Shown: piece after piece, positions 10,561 through 23,594 of the stretch | Position numbering within the stretch: the first letter of the stretch is position 1 | How the letters are laid out: each line of letters starts with the position of its first letter | From: Istiophorus platypterus | Lineage: Eukaryota; Chordata; Actinopteri; Istiophoriformes; Istiophoridae | Direction of reading: 5' to 3' | Assembly: GCA_016859345.1 (NCBI GenBank) | Contig: CM029121.1 | Span: forward strand, 26,532,527-26,596,526 | DNA length: 64,000 bases | Made by a program: the position numbers and the translations under genes | The notes under the pieces: model-generated | The model's database searches: none | What the model saw: the letters and a program-made list of their open reading frames with translations, nothing else | What the model was told of the DNA's origin: nothing

Positions 10561-12937
10561 GGTAATTTTCTTTATTAATTGATAGACTCTGGTTGTAGAG
10601 TAAATAAAACATCTATAGTGAAAATGGTGAAAAACGACAAACTAACACATTCAAATTGGCTGTTTATCGGAGATAAATTTTCACATTTAAAGGCTGATGC
10701 CGGTGGACTTTGGCGTTTTTGCTTAAAACGACGAGTCCGACGATGAATCAATCACCAAAGTTGTTGCCAGTGAATTTCCTGTCAGTCGTCAATCCGACTG
10801 ATCAGCTAATCCCTTCAGCTCCAGAGCCATATGTCTCCATATATCTCCCTGTAATGTGGAGAGATTTATATAGGAACATTAAATGGAAATACTCAGGTGA
10901 AGTACAAGTACCTCAGAAAGCACAGCCCTTATTTAACTCTACTTAGCTACGTTCCACCACTGGTTGTCATCATGTGACCATGATCTCAGGACAAAGTGAG
11001 TGAGCTTGAGTTTCAGCAGATTTTATATTTCAAAGACCAAAATTTGTCTTTAATGTGGCAAAAAAAAAAAAAACACATTAAAGTCTTCAATAAAAACAGA
11101 TAAATATTGTTATTGCGGCTGCAAACGTGTGCAGGGTTAAATTCTGAGAACCCTGTTAATTGCAGATGAAATTTTTCCTGGAGGCACAGAATTGGAGAGA
11201 CTTTATGACGAGTTGGAACGAGCTGGGGGGGTTGGGGGGGTCAAAGTTCCTGTGTGATTAACTCTGTTTTCCATGTAACCGACCGACCCTGCCCCCCCCC
11301 CCCAAAAAAAAGGATGTTTTTGTTCTAAACAATTTTACCAAATCTATTTTGGCTGAAACACAACTGCTGCCTGGATTATGGTCACCGGCGACGCTATGTC
11401 CTTGTACCACACACACACACACACATCCGCCAGATGGAGGATTTTCTGCCCAGTTGATCAACTTTTTCTGTAACTGGGCGGGTTGTGGTTCGTTTCCGGA
11501 CGATTAAGTTTTCCAACGATGAAAAATTCGGATGTTTTTCCAGTGGCTTTTCTTTTTTTTTTTTTTTTAGGAGGCAAGGTTAGTGTGCGAGGTGAAAAGA
11601 GGCCGTCGGATTCAGGTCCCGTCCACAACAGGAAGCTGGTTGTTGTAGTTTGGCAGCTTATCAACACCGTCGACGGCGGTGACATCTGGCGATCGACTGC
11701 AGCGCTTTGCGTCAAAAAAACGTCACAACTCGGTCAAATCCTAAGACACAGATGTGATGCTCACATTTTTAGAGTCAGAGTAACTCAAACTTTTCAAGGA
11801 TACAATTATCTCCCAGAAACATCCCTGGATCCGCTCAGAAATCAAAAAGACGCCGACCTCGAGTCCAGAACCTGCCTGAGAGTCGGTGCGTTTTTGAGTT
11901 TCCTTCGGTTAAAACTAAGCCAGCGGCGGCTGTTCACACACCGAACGGGGCGAACGGGGACGGCCGGTAGCGAAAGTTTTCTCTCCAAATTTCGACTGAA
12001 TGCACGGTAGGAATACATATCTCAAAATGTAGCCCTCAGCCACAACTCGCTGAATCCACAGCGTTATACGCTACATTTCCTCCTTTCTGTAAAAGTTTAG
12101 GTCTGCTCCTTATAAGTGAAGACTTTTAAACAGAACATCCTCCAAAAGACTCCGTAGGAAACTAATTATATATAATTACACTGACAAAGAAAAAAAAGAA
12201 AGAAGAAAAATTGGCCTGTCGGTCAAACCCGGCGACATCATACACAGGTCGTCCGATCGCACACGGGTGGTCCGATCGCTCACAGGTGGTCTGATCGTAC
12301 AGGTGTCGTCCGATCGGAGAGATCAATCATAAAAGGCAAAGAGAGAAAGAGAGAGAGCGAGGCGACGGTTGACAGAGCGTTAAGTTTCCGTTTCCTTCAT
12401 TAGACAGACCCCGACTATAAAACATCTATTTTTTCTTCTCTACAACAGTCGGGTTACGTTTTTTTTTATTGTTTTTTTTTTAACGTGTAGCTCGGCCGTT
12501 GCCGGGAGACGGGGCCTCCGAATGGCCTGGCCTTTAGCGTCCGACGGCGGCCCGGCCCGTCGGGAACCCGGGTTCTCCGTCGTATTTAAACGCCTGCCGC
12601 AGCGCAGGTCACTGCGTTCCGCTGCAGCGCGGCACATTCAGGACCAGTTAGTGAAAACAGTGCCCTCGGCCTTCCGAACCGAACCGACACTTATCGGGTC
12701 GCAGTGATTTAAAGGTTGTTTTAACATTCAGCTCCAGAACAAACTCGCCCCCACAGCGTTTTCCTTTTTTCCTTTGATTTGTCTTTTCGGTTGTTGTGTT
12801 TTTTTACATTTTTTTATTCGTTTCTTTTTATTTGCCCCCCAGCGTTCCTCTGCTCGGACTGAAGCAAAGACGTGAGGAACGGCGGCGTTTGGTTTTTGTT
12901 TTTTTCATCCCAGCTAACGAGCAAACAGAGAGACCCT

Positions 12938-12976
12938 CCGCCGCCGCCGCCGCCGCTGCCGCCGCCGCCGCCGCCG
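12938..12976. repeat. CCG trinucleotide microsatellite
   Basis: Thirteen CCG units with a single CTG interruption. It reads as Ala, Pro or Arg runs, but no coding context surrounds it. Confidence 0.95.
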
Positions 12977-13682
12977 TTCAGCAGCTCCGCAGCTCTCTCC
13001 GGTTACCATGGGATACCTGTTAGCGAGCGGCGACTCTTATATCATCTACATGCAGGCTGAATCCCAATTACTGCAGAAAGCTCGGGGGGCCTCTCTTGCA
13101 GCAGCGGCGGCAACAGCAGCCGCTCTGATCTCGGCAGCTTCAGGATGATCGAAACAAGAGAAGTCGGCCTGTGGCGCTTAAGAGACCCTTTGTCTCTCGG
13201 AGCAGTTTGAACGAAACAGCACGGAGACGCACGGATAATGAGCGACGGCGACTCTCCACATGTCGACCTTTCCTGACAGGGTCACCGCCCCCGGTGGACG
13301 GGGGCTACCCCCCCCGAGCGCGTCGTTTTTCGAAAGCGCTGGCTCGAAAGGGCTGCCCCGGAGGCCCGGGGCATGCCGGTCTCCACCGCCTCTGAGGGAC
13401 CGGGCCAGGGGCCACGGTGAAAACCGCGTGGAGAATGGCAGGGCGCAATCGTAGTGCCCCAATTTCTCTCTGATCGGAAACGGGGCTTTCTGTAGGCGGG
13501 ATTCCAATCGCCTGCTCGTGCAATTTGAAAAGAAAAAGAACGGGATAGAAAGGCCATAAAACAATCTGCAAATATTGCATAAATAAAGATTTTACAGACC
13601 TCAGACTGAGGAAAAGCTGCTGAACTGATAAATAACAGAAATGTGACAAAGTGCAATGGAAAAGAATTTAGATTAAAAAAAA

Positions 13683-13687
<5 letters not shown>

Positions 13688-13736
<49 letters not shown>
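13688..13736. repeat. AT microsatellite
   Basis: About 24 uninterrupted TA units preceded by a poly-A stretch. Confidence 0.97.
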
Positions 13737-13739
<3 letters not shown>

Positions 13740-13880
13740 AACAGACAAACTGTTTCATCTCAGCAAAACAAAAGCTGATGTTCACACAACAGCAGCGGAT
13801 GGAAACTCGGGCCGAGTCTGACTTTGATTCAGTTTTTCATCTCAGCTCCCCCTTTTGTTCTGTGTGTGTGTGTGTGTGTG

Positions 13881-14590
13881 TGTGTTTGTGTTTTAGCTTC
13901 CATATTCTGACCTTCCACCTTTGTGTCAGACACAACTGCACTGAGGGAGCGAATGGGATGAAGGCTGAAGACTCCTCCCGCGTGTGTGTGTGTGTGTGTG
14001 TGTCGTCGGCCCTCTGAGCTCCGACACCTCCCGCCGTGACCTTTGACCCTTAAGATGTGGAATAAAAAGAAGTGAACTGCTGAATCCACAGAGCTCACGG
14101 AGGAGGATCACAGGAGGAGGAGGAAGATGAAAGGGAGGAGGAGGAGGATGAAAGGGAGGAGGAGCAGGAGGTGATAACCCTCATCACAGCAGCTCTCCGA
14201 CAGATGAGATAGTTTATTAGCTTACATGTAGCCTGGAGGCTAATAGGACGTGGTTGGGGGGGTCGGGCGTGGTGGTGTGTTGGTGGTGTGGTTGGTGGGG
14301 GGGGCACACATCAGACAGAAAGCAGCGGTCGTGTTAATGCAGGCTGTCAGATGTAATTATGAGCCTCATTAAAAACGGCAACGCGGGGATCTGAACAGCG
14401 TCGGCGCTGCTCAAGAAAGAGGCTTCAGTCTGGTTTAATCTGAGGCGACGGAAGCGGCGGCGCCCGTGTCTTCGTTTTTTAAAATTTAAAAAAAATTTGA
14501 CTCTCGCAAAGAGTCTGCTGACAGCGAACGGCGCTCGCCACATCAAAAAAAGCCCCTCAGCGCACCCGATGATGGCGGTGGCGTGACGGC
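13881..14590 (+). repeat. Tandem duplication, longer copy
   Basis: Starts in a GT run followed by TTTGTGTTTTAGCTTCCATA and runs to ATGGCGGTGGCGTGACGG. The same sequence follows immediately at 14597-15141 in shortened form. This copy keeps a second GT run (13981-14003), CTTTGACCCTTAAGATGTGG and several long homopolymers that the second copy lacks or has shorter. No coding content is seen. Confidence 0.88.
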
Positions 14591-14596
14591 GATGAC

Positions 14597-15141
14597 GTGT
14601 GTGTGTGTTTGTGTTTTAGCTTCCATATTCTGACCTTCCACCTTTGTGTCAGACACAACTGCACTGAGGGAGCGAATGGGATGAAGGCTGAAGAATAAAA
14701 AAGTGAACTGCTGAATCCACAGAGCTCACGGAGGAGGAGGAGGAGGATGAAAGGAGGAGGAGGAGCAGGAGGTGATAACCCTCATCACAGCAGCTCTCCG
14801 ACAGATGAGATAGTTTATTATGTAGCCTGGAGGCTAATAGGACGTGGTTGGGGGTCGGGCGTGGTGGTGTGTTGGTGGTGTGGTTGGTGGGGCACATCAG
14901 ACAGAAAGCAGCGGTCGTGTTAATGCAGGCTGTCAGATGTAATTATGAGCCTCATTAAAACGGGATCTGAACAGCGTCGGCGCTGCTCAAGAAAGAGGCT
15001 TCAGTCTGGTTTAATCTGAGGCGACGGAAGTGGCGGGTGTCTTCGTTTTAAAATTTAAAAAATTTGACTCGCAAAGAGTCTGCTGACAGCGAACGGCGCT
15101 CGCCACATCAAAAGCCGGCTCGGCAGCGATGGCGGTGGCGT
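14597..15141 (+). repeat. Tandem duplication, compressed copy
   Basis: Co-linear with 13881-14590 but about 165 bp shorter. Nearly every difference is a loss in this copy: shorter G, A and T runs, loss of one unit of short direct repeats (TCTC to TC, CACACA to CACA), and one block loss of about 90 bp. I saw very few base substitutions. This looks more like a compressed or error-prone reading of the same sequence than normal divergence. Confidence 0.85.
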
Positions 15142-17090
15142 GTGATGCCAGCGCAGCCGACGGGCAGCGGTGGCCGTGGCGGTGCATGTTTGGTCGCGGC
15201 AGCGGAGGGCTTTCCAGCCCCGACAACTTACACATACACAGACAAAAAGAGAACAACATCTGAAGGCCCGTGTGGCCTTTCGGAGAAGCTGTGAAACCGT
15301 AAAATAACGAATTATACTCGACAAGAAAACCGTGTCAAGAAATCCGCTTACGGAGCTTTTGACAGAGTCTCTGCCTTTAGCTAAAGATTAAAAAAAGGGA
15401 GATCCTCTTTTTCAGCAAGATTCTTTAAAATAACTCGCAGTTCCTCAAAAGACTTCTTCGGGACGGCATGTAGGAAGTGCATCGCGGCAGGACGGCGAGC
15501 GGGACGGGAGGGCGGGGTCGGCCGACCGCCCGGGCTCCGTGTGGCCCGGGTCTGGAGGGCGTGGAGCCGGGGGTCGGAGGGGAGCGGACGCCGGCGTCGG
15601 GATCCGCGGGTCCCGAGGCGGGAAGTGTGGCGGAGCGTTGGTGGTCACCGGAGGCGCGTTCGCAGAGCCGTGGTGTAGACGCCGGCGTTTTGGCACGTAG
15701 AGCCCCCCCGCGCTGGTTGTCACGGCACCGTCCTTTGTCGACCGTATGACGCTGAGCTCTGGATTCAGTGGCGCTGCTGACAGGCTCGTGCGGTGCGTTT
15801 ACTGCCACCGCGGGGGAATAAACGCCGTACGTTTAATGAACGTCGCTTTCCAGCCTCTAAGTCGACAGTTTCCGTGTGTGAGATCAGCAGCTGGTTTCAC
15901 TCGGGGGGGGCAGACCTTGGACTCCTGCCTCCTCCCGTCAACGAGGATCCAGCTGAGCCGAGGTCTGAAATCCAGGCAGGAATCTGGCCGCGATTCGGCA
16001 GAGGAAGCAGATTTTGTTAAGCAGAGCGCAAAGAGCCACGTGCCAGCGACAGGAAGGACGACTCAGGGTGCGGCCGTCCGACCGCCTGCCTCCGGAGGTC
16101 ACGTGACCCTGAACCGGGGGCGGGGCCGGCGAGCGGTCGGTCAGATTCTGTCCACGTCTCAAAGCGTCCTGGGGCGAGATACCGAGGCAGAGAAAGTTGC
16201 CGTGTGAACGTGTGTGTGTTCGCAGTGTCAACGCGTTTCGATTGAGACCAGGAGAGCGACGGCGGCCTTTTTCCTCCGTTTGCTAAAATCCAGAACCGGA
16301 CAAAACATCCTGCTGGAACGTCTCCGACGGGAGGGACAACCAATCAGAGACAGCACAGACTCGTCTCTAATCACCTGCTGCTGGAGTCGTTGATGGCGAC
16401 AGCGACGGCGCCGCCTCTGACCCCCCCGCTGTCCCCCACCGTCCCTCTCAACTGATCCCTCTCTTTCCTCTGCTCTGAGCTCCTGGTCGTCGAGGGGACA
16501 GTCCATGGCCCTATTGATGACAGCTCATCTGCATGCAGGGGGGGCCCCTGGCTTCACCATGGCAACCAAATACACCCCCCCGACCAGCGCCGCCTCTCCC
16601 GGCTCCGACTCCCGAGGCTTTAATCTGTCCCCTCCGATTCTCCCGACGTCCGTCCCTCTTCGTCAGCCTCTGCCTCAGCTGAACTAATTAGTTTCTGCTG
16701 CGTTTAGTTTATGAAAACTGTCACAAACACGACCACATGTCTCCTCCATTATTTAAACCGTTTTTTTAATGTTTTTTTTTAACCTGCATCTTTAATGGTG
16801 AAGTTTACCCGTCTCTCACGTTCTTTATACATTATGAATGAATGGTAACAGCAGCAAAAGACCTGTGAAGCTGCAGCCGAGTTGTTTTTCTTTTTTCTTT
16901 CTTACCTGAGGAAACCAGATTTCGATAAAATTATCGCAGCAGATTATTGCGAGGAGTAATCATTCGTCCGAGCGCGACATTGAAAATGTAACGGTTGAAG
17001 TTTGTTGCCCTTTGGAAATGTTGCGTGCTGCTCGGAGGAGGCTCCGCATGTTCCCGCTCTCAACGCTCTACCTCTGCCATGTCCCTCAAG

Positions 17091-17240
17091 GTCAGCTGGC
17101 GGCGGGGACCTGCGAGATCGTCACCCTGGACCGGGACAGCAGCCAGCCGAGGAGGACCATCGCCCGGCAGACGGCCCGCTGCGCCTGCAGGAAGGGGCAG
17201 ATCGCCGGGACCACGCGGGCCAGGCCGGCCTGTGTCGACG
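17091..17240 (+). CDS. tafa5: tafa5 coding exon 2: N-terminal half of the mature protein
   Basis: Codes for the last two bases of Gly31, residues 32-80 and the first base of codon 81. The peptide runs QLAAGTCEIV, TLDRDSSQPR, RTIARQTARC, ACRKGQIAGT, TRARPACVD, which as I recall it is identical to human TAFA5 over this exon. Signal cleavage in human TAFA5 is placed after QLAAG, so the mature chain would start at Thr37 (89 residues). Cysteines are 38, 61, 63 and 78. TAFA1-4 have a CC pair eight and nine residues after the first cysteine; here those positions are Asp46-Ser47, the TAFA5 state. The acceptor is CCCTCAAG|GT and the donor a strong ACG|GTAAGG, both phase 1. The protein is secreted and brain-enriched in mammals; receptors proposed in the literature are not shown by this sequence. 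Confidence 0.97.
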
Positions 17241-17754
17241 GTAAGGCGGCGCCCGGCCTGGGGGGGGGGGGGGTCTCCGGCTCGGGTCTGGACGTCTGGG
17301 ACGTGCAAAATATGCACGGACGGCAACTGCAGTCCTGCCTCCACCTTTACTCCTGCCTCCATCCTGCACTGATCTCAAGCTCCTCTGTTATGTATCGGCT
17401 GTATACATATTTCACTTGTTCTGCAGTTTCTCATTACAGAGACCGGTTGGATGCCTTCCTCCGAACCGTGAGGTGCATCTTTCCGAGGGGCCGAGGGAGA
17501 GTTGGGGGGGGGGCTGTGGAGGGAGATACTGCATGTAGTGAGAGTTATGGGTGGAGAAAACCAAAAAGTTAGTGATGGTAGTTTGGGGCCCGATGACTCG
17601 TCCGCCCCTCTGACCACGGTCGGCAGCCGGAGCTGCAGCAGGAGCTGCAGCCGAGGCCGTTAACGGAGGGACGCTCACATTTTGAAGGTTTTCTTCGGGT
17701 GTTGGATGAACCAGTGACGGCCGTGTGTTCGCTGCAAAAAAAAGGGGGGGGTGG

Positions 17755-17793
17755 GGAGGAGGAGGAGGAGGAGGAGGAGGAGGAGGAGGAGGA
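17755..17793. repeat. GGA trinucleotide microsatellite
   Basis: Thirteen GGA units following a G-rich run. Confidence 0.95.
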
Positions 17794-19693
17794 ATGCTGA
17801 CAGCTCAAAATCCACCCGGGCATCATGGGGGGCTGCGGCTCCAAAAACTTCCAGCCTGATCATGTACCAAGTAAAACTAATACGAGGAAAAAGAAATGCT
17901 GAAAAAAAAAATTCATTAATATTAACCATATTATGTAGCGCCATAAATAGCACCGTGTTTTTCCCTCCACTAAGGCTTTGGGAGACGGGGGGGACGGGGG
18001 GACGGGGACGGGGGGGGTGATTTTGTCTTGTTTCGAAGTGTGTGCGTGTTTGGGATTTTCATTTCAAAGCACATTAATATGTCATTTAAAAAAATGTAAA
18101 TGTATGCACAGTATGCAGAGACTGAAGGTCAGCTCACAGCTTGTGGGTAACTTGTAGGTTCATGAAGGGAACACCCCCCTGCCGCCCGCCGTCTCCTCAT
18201 CTTGACCGCGAGGCTCAGAAAGTCGCAGGGGCCCAGATGGGAGCGGCCCCGGCGTTTCATGGCGTTTCATCACCGGCTGTTCCCCTCCTCTTCACCCCCC
18301 CCCCCCATCTCCCCCGCCTCCCCCCACCCTCGCTCCGCCATCTGGAGACGAAGACGACAACAGCTGGAGGGACGCCGCCGCTCGGCTCCGCGGGGGCTCT
18401 CCCGGCGTTCCTTCGGAGGCCACGGGAACGGTTGTTTGGCCGAGTCGCGGGTTCCTCTCCGCCCGCCTCCCCCGCCGCCTCGCAACAGCTTGAGCTGGAT
18501 AGAACTTCTGATACTTTCTCGTTCGTTTCCCTTTCCAGCAAGATTTAACCAAAAAACAAAAAAACCCTAAAAACCTTAATCTCTTTTACCGAACAGCTTC
18601 GGGCTCCGTCCCAGCTCCGCCGCCGACTAAACCCAGCTGGATCCCGATGAATCGCTGTCTCGCTCGTCTAGTGACAACGTACAACACGTAGATCCGTCTT
18701 TTTTGGTTGAAAGTGGATTTATATTTTCCCTTTTTAGTTTGGAACCGTATCAGCCGTTTCCATCCGCTTCCAGTCTCCACTCTAACTTAGGCCAAAACGC
18801 ATCCACGACCAATCTCTCGCAAAAAAACCCAAAAAACTGGGAGGGTTCTTTTAACACGTTCTTCGTTTGCATGGAACTGGCAATGTGCCGACGGATGATT
18901 ACGTCGGGATTATTCGTCTACGAAGGTGGATCAAAACAATAAAATCTGCAGTGGGTTTACTTTATTCCTCTGGAAAGAGCTAAGGTAGCAGTGTCCCCCG
19001 GCAAAGATTGGCCACAATGGTGGTCGCTTGATTAAAAAGAAAAAGAAAAAAGAAAAGTTAATGTGTAAAAAACCCATCTGGGCTCCTAAAACTTTATGCA
19101 ACAGTCAAATAAAAAGGCCCAATTTGTGCAGGATGGGCCACAAATACGAACACGAGCCCGTCGCCTGCGCTCGTCGGCAGACGGCCAGGTATCAATGGAC
19201 GGCGCCGCGTTGCACATGTGCACGAGTGTATGGACCAGACATGAAAACTTTATAGAGGCGCTGGGAGACAGCGGAAGTGGAAGGTAATAAAGAGACAATA
19301 GGCACAATAATAACGCTCCCACCTGTTCTTCAGCATCGCGGCGGCAGCCGAGCGAACCGACCCCCTCCGCCGGTCGCGTTCTGCGGTCCGTGACGTCCGT
19401 GACGTCCGTGACGTCCAGAACGCCGAGGGCGGCGTCTCGAACCGGTCGCCGACTCACTCCGGATCCAAAGGGGTCTCGGTTATCTGTAGATTCACAAGTA
19501 GGTGGCGAGCGTCAGGACGTTATTACATTAATACAGTGACGACGAAGGAGTTGATGTTCATCCGTTTCAGTTTGTCCAGTAAAGGTCAGTTTGTGTTAAT
19601 GGAGCTGAGCAGTAACATGAGCCACACATCTCCCTTTAATCAGTTCTTTATTTTAGAGATAAAACTAGTAACCGCTGAACCTTGAGATGCATT

Positions 19694-19790
19694 AGATGGC
19701 CATAAGTATGTGGACACCTGTACGTCCACTGGATGGCTGGCGTGGGCGTCACAGCATTAAATATATACACTCGCCTTCTACAGCACAACA
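19694..19790. repeat. Fragment of a fish interspersed DNA element
   Basis: ATGGCCATAAGTATGTGGAC followed by ACCTG resembles a terminal motif I recognise from a widespread fish repeat (GGCCAAAAGTATGTGGACAC). A related fragment lies at about 60865-60950. Only the end is present and no transposase frame is seen. Class assignment is uncertain. Confidence 0.45.
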
Positions 19791-19796
19791 CAAATG

Positions 19797-20081
19797 CCCC
19801 CCCCCCTCTCTCCCTCTCTTTCCCTCTCTCTACCTCTCTCTCTCTTTCTCCCTCTCTCGCCCTCTCTCTCTCCTACTTTGTCTCCCCCTCTCTCCCTCCC
19901 TCTCTTCCCCCTCTCTCTCCCTCTCCCTCTCTCCCCCTCTCACTCTCTCCTTCTCTTTCCTTCTGTCTCTCCCTCTGTCTCCCTCTCTCTCTCTCTCTCT
20001 CCTTCTTTGTCTCGCCCTCTCTCCCCCTCTCTCTCTCTCTCCCCCTCTCCCCCTCTCTCTCCTTCTTTGCCCCCCCCCTCG
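19797..20081. repeat. CT-rich polypyrimidine tract
   Basis: About 285 bp of CTCTCC/CTCCCT with C runs at both ends. It mirrors the composition of the purine tract at 1287-1684 on the other strand. Confidence 0.95.
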
Positions 20082-20407
20082 CCCTGCGTGACCTTTCATG
20101 TGGCTCCATGTTGGTATTTATGTCAGCTTGTGTTTTCCGTCACTGTCTCAGGTAGCACAAGAAAGAGAAAGAAAACTTTACTCCACCCGAGGGGAAGTTT
20201 CTGGAACAAAAAAAAAAAAACGAGATGAGAAAAAAAAATTAAAAATAAAGGCGTAAATAAATAAAAGGGAAGGTTCTCAAAGCCGACGTAAACAAAAAAC
20301 CCACGTCATGAGACCTGAGAACGACGGAGGAAGAAAAAGCAGATCACACGGAAGGAGCAGTAACAATATCAAAAAATAGTCAGGTACAAATAAGAGCTGC
20401 AAGAGAG

Positions 20408-20528
20408 TATAGTTATACACACATAACTATATACACATACATATATATGTATATATATACATATATATACATATATATACATATATATGTATATATATGT
20501 GTATTTATCTATATATATATACAGTATA
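20408..20528. repeat. AT/ATAC microsatellite
   Basis: Alternating TATA with ATAC and ATGT interruptions. Confidence 0.93.
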
Positions 20529-21071
20529 TTCTGCGGGCACGTATATAGATCTATATTTTTCACTGTTCACACCATGTGGTAAATAAAGTTCTACATTTAG
20601 AAGCTTCTCATTTATCTAATAGCTGCAGCTCTGCCTGGATCCCATTGACCTTTAACCTGCCTCCGATGCCGCTGGTTGGTATTTGTGTCGGCTTGTATCC
20701 GAGGCCTGGGGGGGGGCGGCTCATCACACACAGGACCCACGAACCTTATCGTGACGTGAAAGTCCCCTTAAGTCCGGTTCAAGACGCCAGCGCCCCCCGA
20801 TTTCCATTTCAACCGGGGCTCCGTCAGGCCCTGAAGCAGCCGCTGCCTCACACACGTCGTTAAAAAATATTCAGAGGACTCGTCTGAATCCGTAATAAAA
20901 CAAAAAAACAAAAAAACAACAACAAAAAAACGACGGCAGACGTTTTCTTATACACGTCCTCCTCTTCACCTGAGCACTACAACTCAAGAAAACACAATCT
21001 GCTACTGTTTTATTCTGGGCAGTGACGGTATCAGACTAAACATGGAATTTAAAAAAAGGCCACGAGGCTCT

Positions 21072-21073
<2 letters not shown>

Positions 21074-21144
<71 letters not shown>
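21074..21144. repeat. TG microsatellite
   Basis: About 35 uninterrupted TG units. Confidence 0.98.
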
Positions 21145-21145
<1 letters not shown>

Positions 21146-23594
21146 ACGGTGAAAACAAACAGATGAGACCTTTTTGTTTCTCATCAAGCAGAGATGAGCT
21201 GAAAAGGGCAGGGAGGTGCTGCATTCAGGGACTCTGCCATCAGCTGTTCATAGTGGTTCCCGGAGTCTCAGGGACGTCGGAGCCTGCACTGAAGTTATGG
21301 GGGAAGAAAAAGAAAGAAAAAGGACAAAAGTTCATTGAAGAAGTTTAAGGGAGATAATTAAAGGACAAGTCTCATGCACCAAAGGAAAAAAAAATTATCA
21401 TAATTATGACTTCCATATCTCATAAAGCAATGAAAACAGTTTTATACAAGCATCCTGCATCTGTTTTATTACAAAACCTGTTATTTTGTTAAATGTAAAA
21501 TCTGTCTTTTGCAGAAATAGAGAAAAACTTTTGTTTGGGTTTTTTTTTTGTTTTTTTGAATTACCAGAAATGTGTCTCACAATTATGGGATTATAATCCT
21601 GTAACTGCCAGACAAAAATATCTCATGTTTCCAGTAACATGATCTCATCTCCCGAGGTCTTTATCTTTCAAACAAGAGATGTTTGTCTTCTAATTATGAG
21701 ACATCTGTGATTATGAGATACGAATCTAAAAAGAAGAAAGAAATTCATATCTCGTAATTCAGAGCCTATAAAAGTTATTCGGTAATTATATTATTTTTTC
21801 AATCATAATTATGAGATTCTAAGTCATAGTTAAGTGAAAACAGCTATTTTTTTTCTTTTTTAGAAAATAAAGCAAAACATTCCTAAAGAGAAGGTGATGT
21901 AAAGAAGGAAAAAAATAAAAACAAAGGTTCAGATAAGGAAAAGCTGATTGAAAGGAGGGAAGAAATAAAGAGACAGAGAGGAAAGAGAGAAAGAAACGGT
22001 GGAAGGAAACAAAAGGAAAGATAAAAAAATCAAAAACAGACGATTTTCTTTTCTTCTGTCTGGCTCATCGAACCTTTCTGTCCTTTAAAAGAGGAACAAT
22101 GGCTTCTGTTCCTGTTCAGGCTGTAGCAGCGTTTTTATTACCCCCCCCCGTCCCTCTCCTCCATCTGTTTGTTCTTTGCCTCATTTCTTTTCATTCCTCT
22201 CTCTCTCTTCTCCATTCGTCTCGTCCTCTGGGGACAGAGCAGCATCCCCCTCCCTCCGGACGCCGTCTTTTGATGAATGAAGCGATTACAAAACTGCCCC
22301 CCCCTTTTTTTGGGGGGGGGATAAATGAACTGCGCTGAGCGGTGGCGGATGGATCCACGCCGCGGTCGTTCATTAATCAGCGCGGCGATGCAGGTGCTCA
22401 GGTGTTCAACGCTACCTGAGATTAATCCCCTGCACCTCCATTACGTGCTGTTTGTTTAATGTGAGATTTGGTTTTCACTGTTTCTTTTCTCTAGATTTAA
22501 CACCTGAAAACACCTTCATCCATCCTGTATTATTGTTGGTCTTAAAAAACTTTAAATGCATATTGTTCTCAAGACCAGCTTTGGAAAAAATGCATTGGTT
22601 GTTTTAATTTTATAGGGAGCACATGTGAATCTATCCCACGTTTAACTCCATTTTCCTTGTAATAAATTCACATCTTGGCACATACATTTCACACATGATA
22701 TGTAATAATTAATATGATTGTCACATGTTGCTTTCTTTCTGATTCCATTGAGGGATAACGTGCCAACGTGAGAAACACCTTCTTTCCAACATGGTCCAGA
22801 AATATTCAAAACCGAGAGAAGAGACTGAAAAAATAAGAAACTCTTTGACTCTTACAATATAATAAGTTTGATAACAACATCTTTTAGAAAAACACAATAT
22901 AACAAACGGATAAATATATGCACAAAAGGTGTTAAAAAAAAAACCCAGACAAAAAGTCTGAAAATCAGCCAATAACTATTGGCAGGCTCTTTAGTGCATA
23001 AATGGACTTAACGTTATAGAGTAGAAATCAAGGTGATTTGCTTGTTTACCTGCTGCTGCTTCTTAGCGCTTTGGAAGAAAAGCAGAAAAGAATCAGCTTT
23101 CTAATGTCCAAGTGCGGTTTCCGCACGCTGCTGCACACGTGTATAACGAAGCGTGAAATATCATAACTGATCCCGAAAGAGCGGAAGCTGAATCAGGGCG
23201 GCTTGACAGGTACACTAGTCCGTGGCCAGCTATAGCTAGTCACCTGTCGTAGATCGCCGGACTAGCCACCGTTCGCATTAGTGACTGTCCAGAAAACGCT
23301 GCTCCGTCCTCGTTCCGACAAACCCGAGTCTGTCGGAGGGGCCTGGCCCCCGCCCACGAAAATGACAGCAACGGTGGATGCCGGTGGTGCCTAGCTTCCA
23401 AGGCACCAGCCTACCGTGGCCACAAGGGGGCAGTTTGAGAACGAATAAAAACAGGCCAGAACGAGGACGCAGAACGCTGCTCTGTGATGTACATGTGCCT
23501 TGTTGGTATCGCTCTAATCGACGTCTATTTTCAGCTGTAAATGGTCACGCACTAGTGGCCATGACTGTCGCGGCGGCGCGCCGCTGATCTTTAT

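Larger units (their letters stand above)
2586..17090 (+). other. tafa5: tafa5 intron 1 (14,505 bp)
   Basis: GT donor at 2586 and AG acceptor at 17089-17090 after a pyrimidine-rich stretch. Repeats inside it are listed separately. A run of 20 G is at 4696-4715. I see no gene or recognisable repeat in 3700-4410, 4720-5870, 6800-8500, 8610-10170, 10560-12937, 12977-13687 or 15142-17090, apart from short homopolymers and small CA or C runs. The open frames there are short and resemble nothing known. 15450-15760 is notably GC- and CpG-rich without coding signs. Confidence 0.85.

Noticed and set aside
16995..17572. Longer frames covering tafa5 exon 2 (125-186 codons)
   Set aside because: Only 17091-17240 resembles TAFA5 and it is bounded by good splice signals; the rest is intron.
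19794..20228. Pro-Leu-Ser-rich frames of 130-144 codons
   Set aside because: Translation of the CT tract.
20100..20710. Similarity between TTGGTATTTATGTCAGCTTG (20112) and a near-match at about 20678
   Set aside because: Only about 24 bases match and the flanks do not. Could be chance or a tiny repeat relic; too little to annotate.
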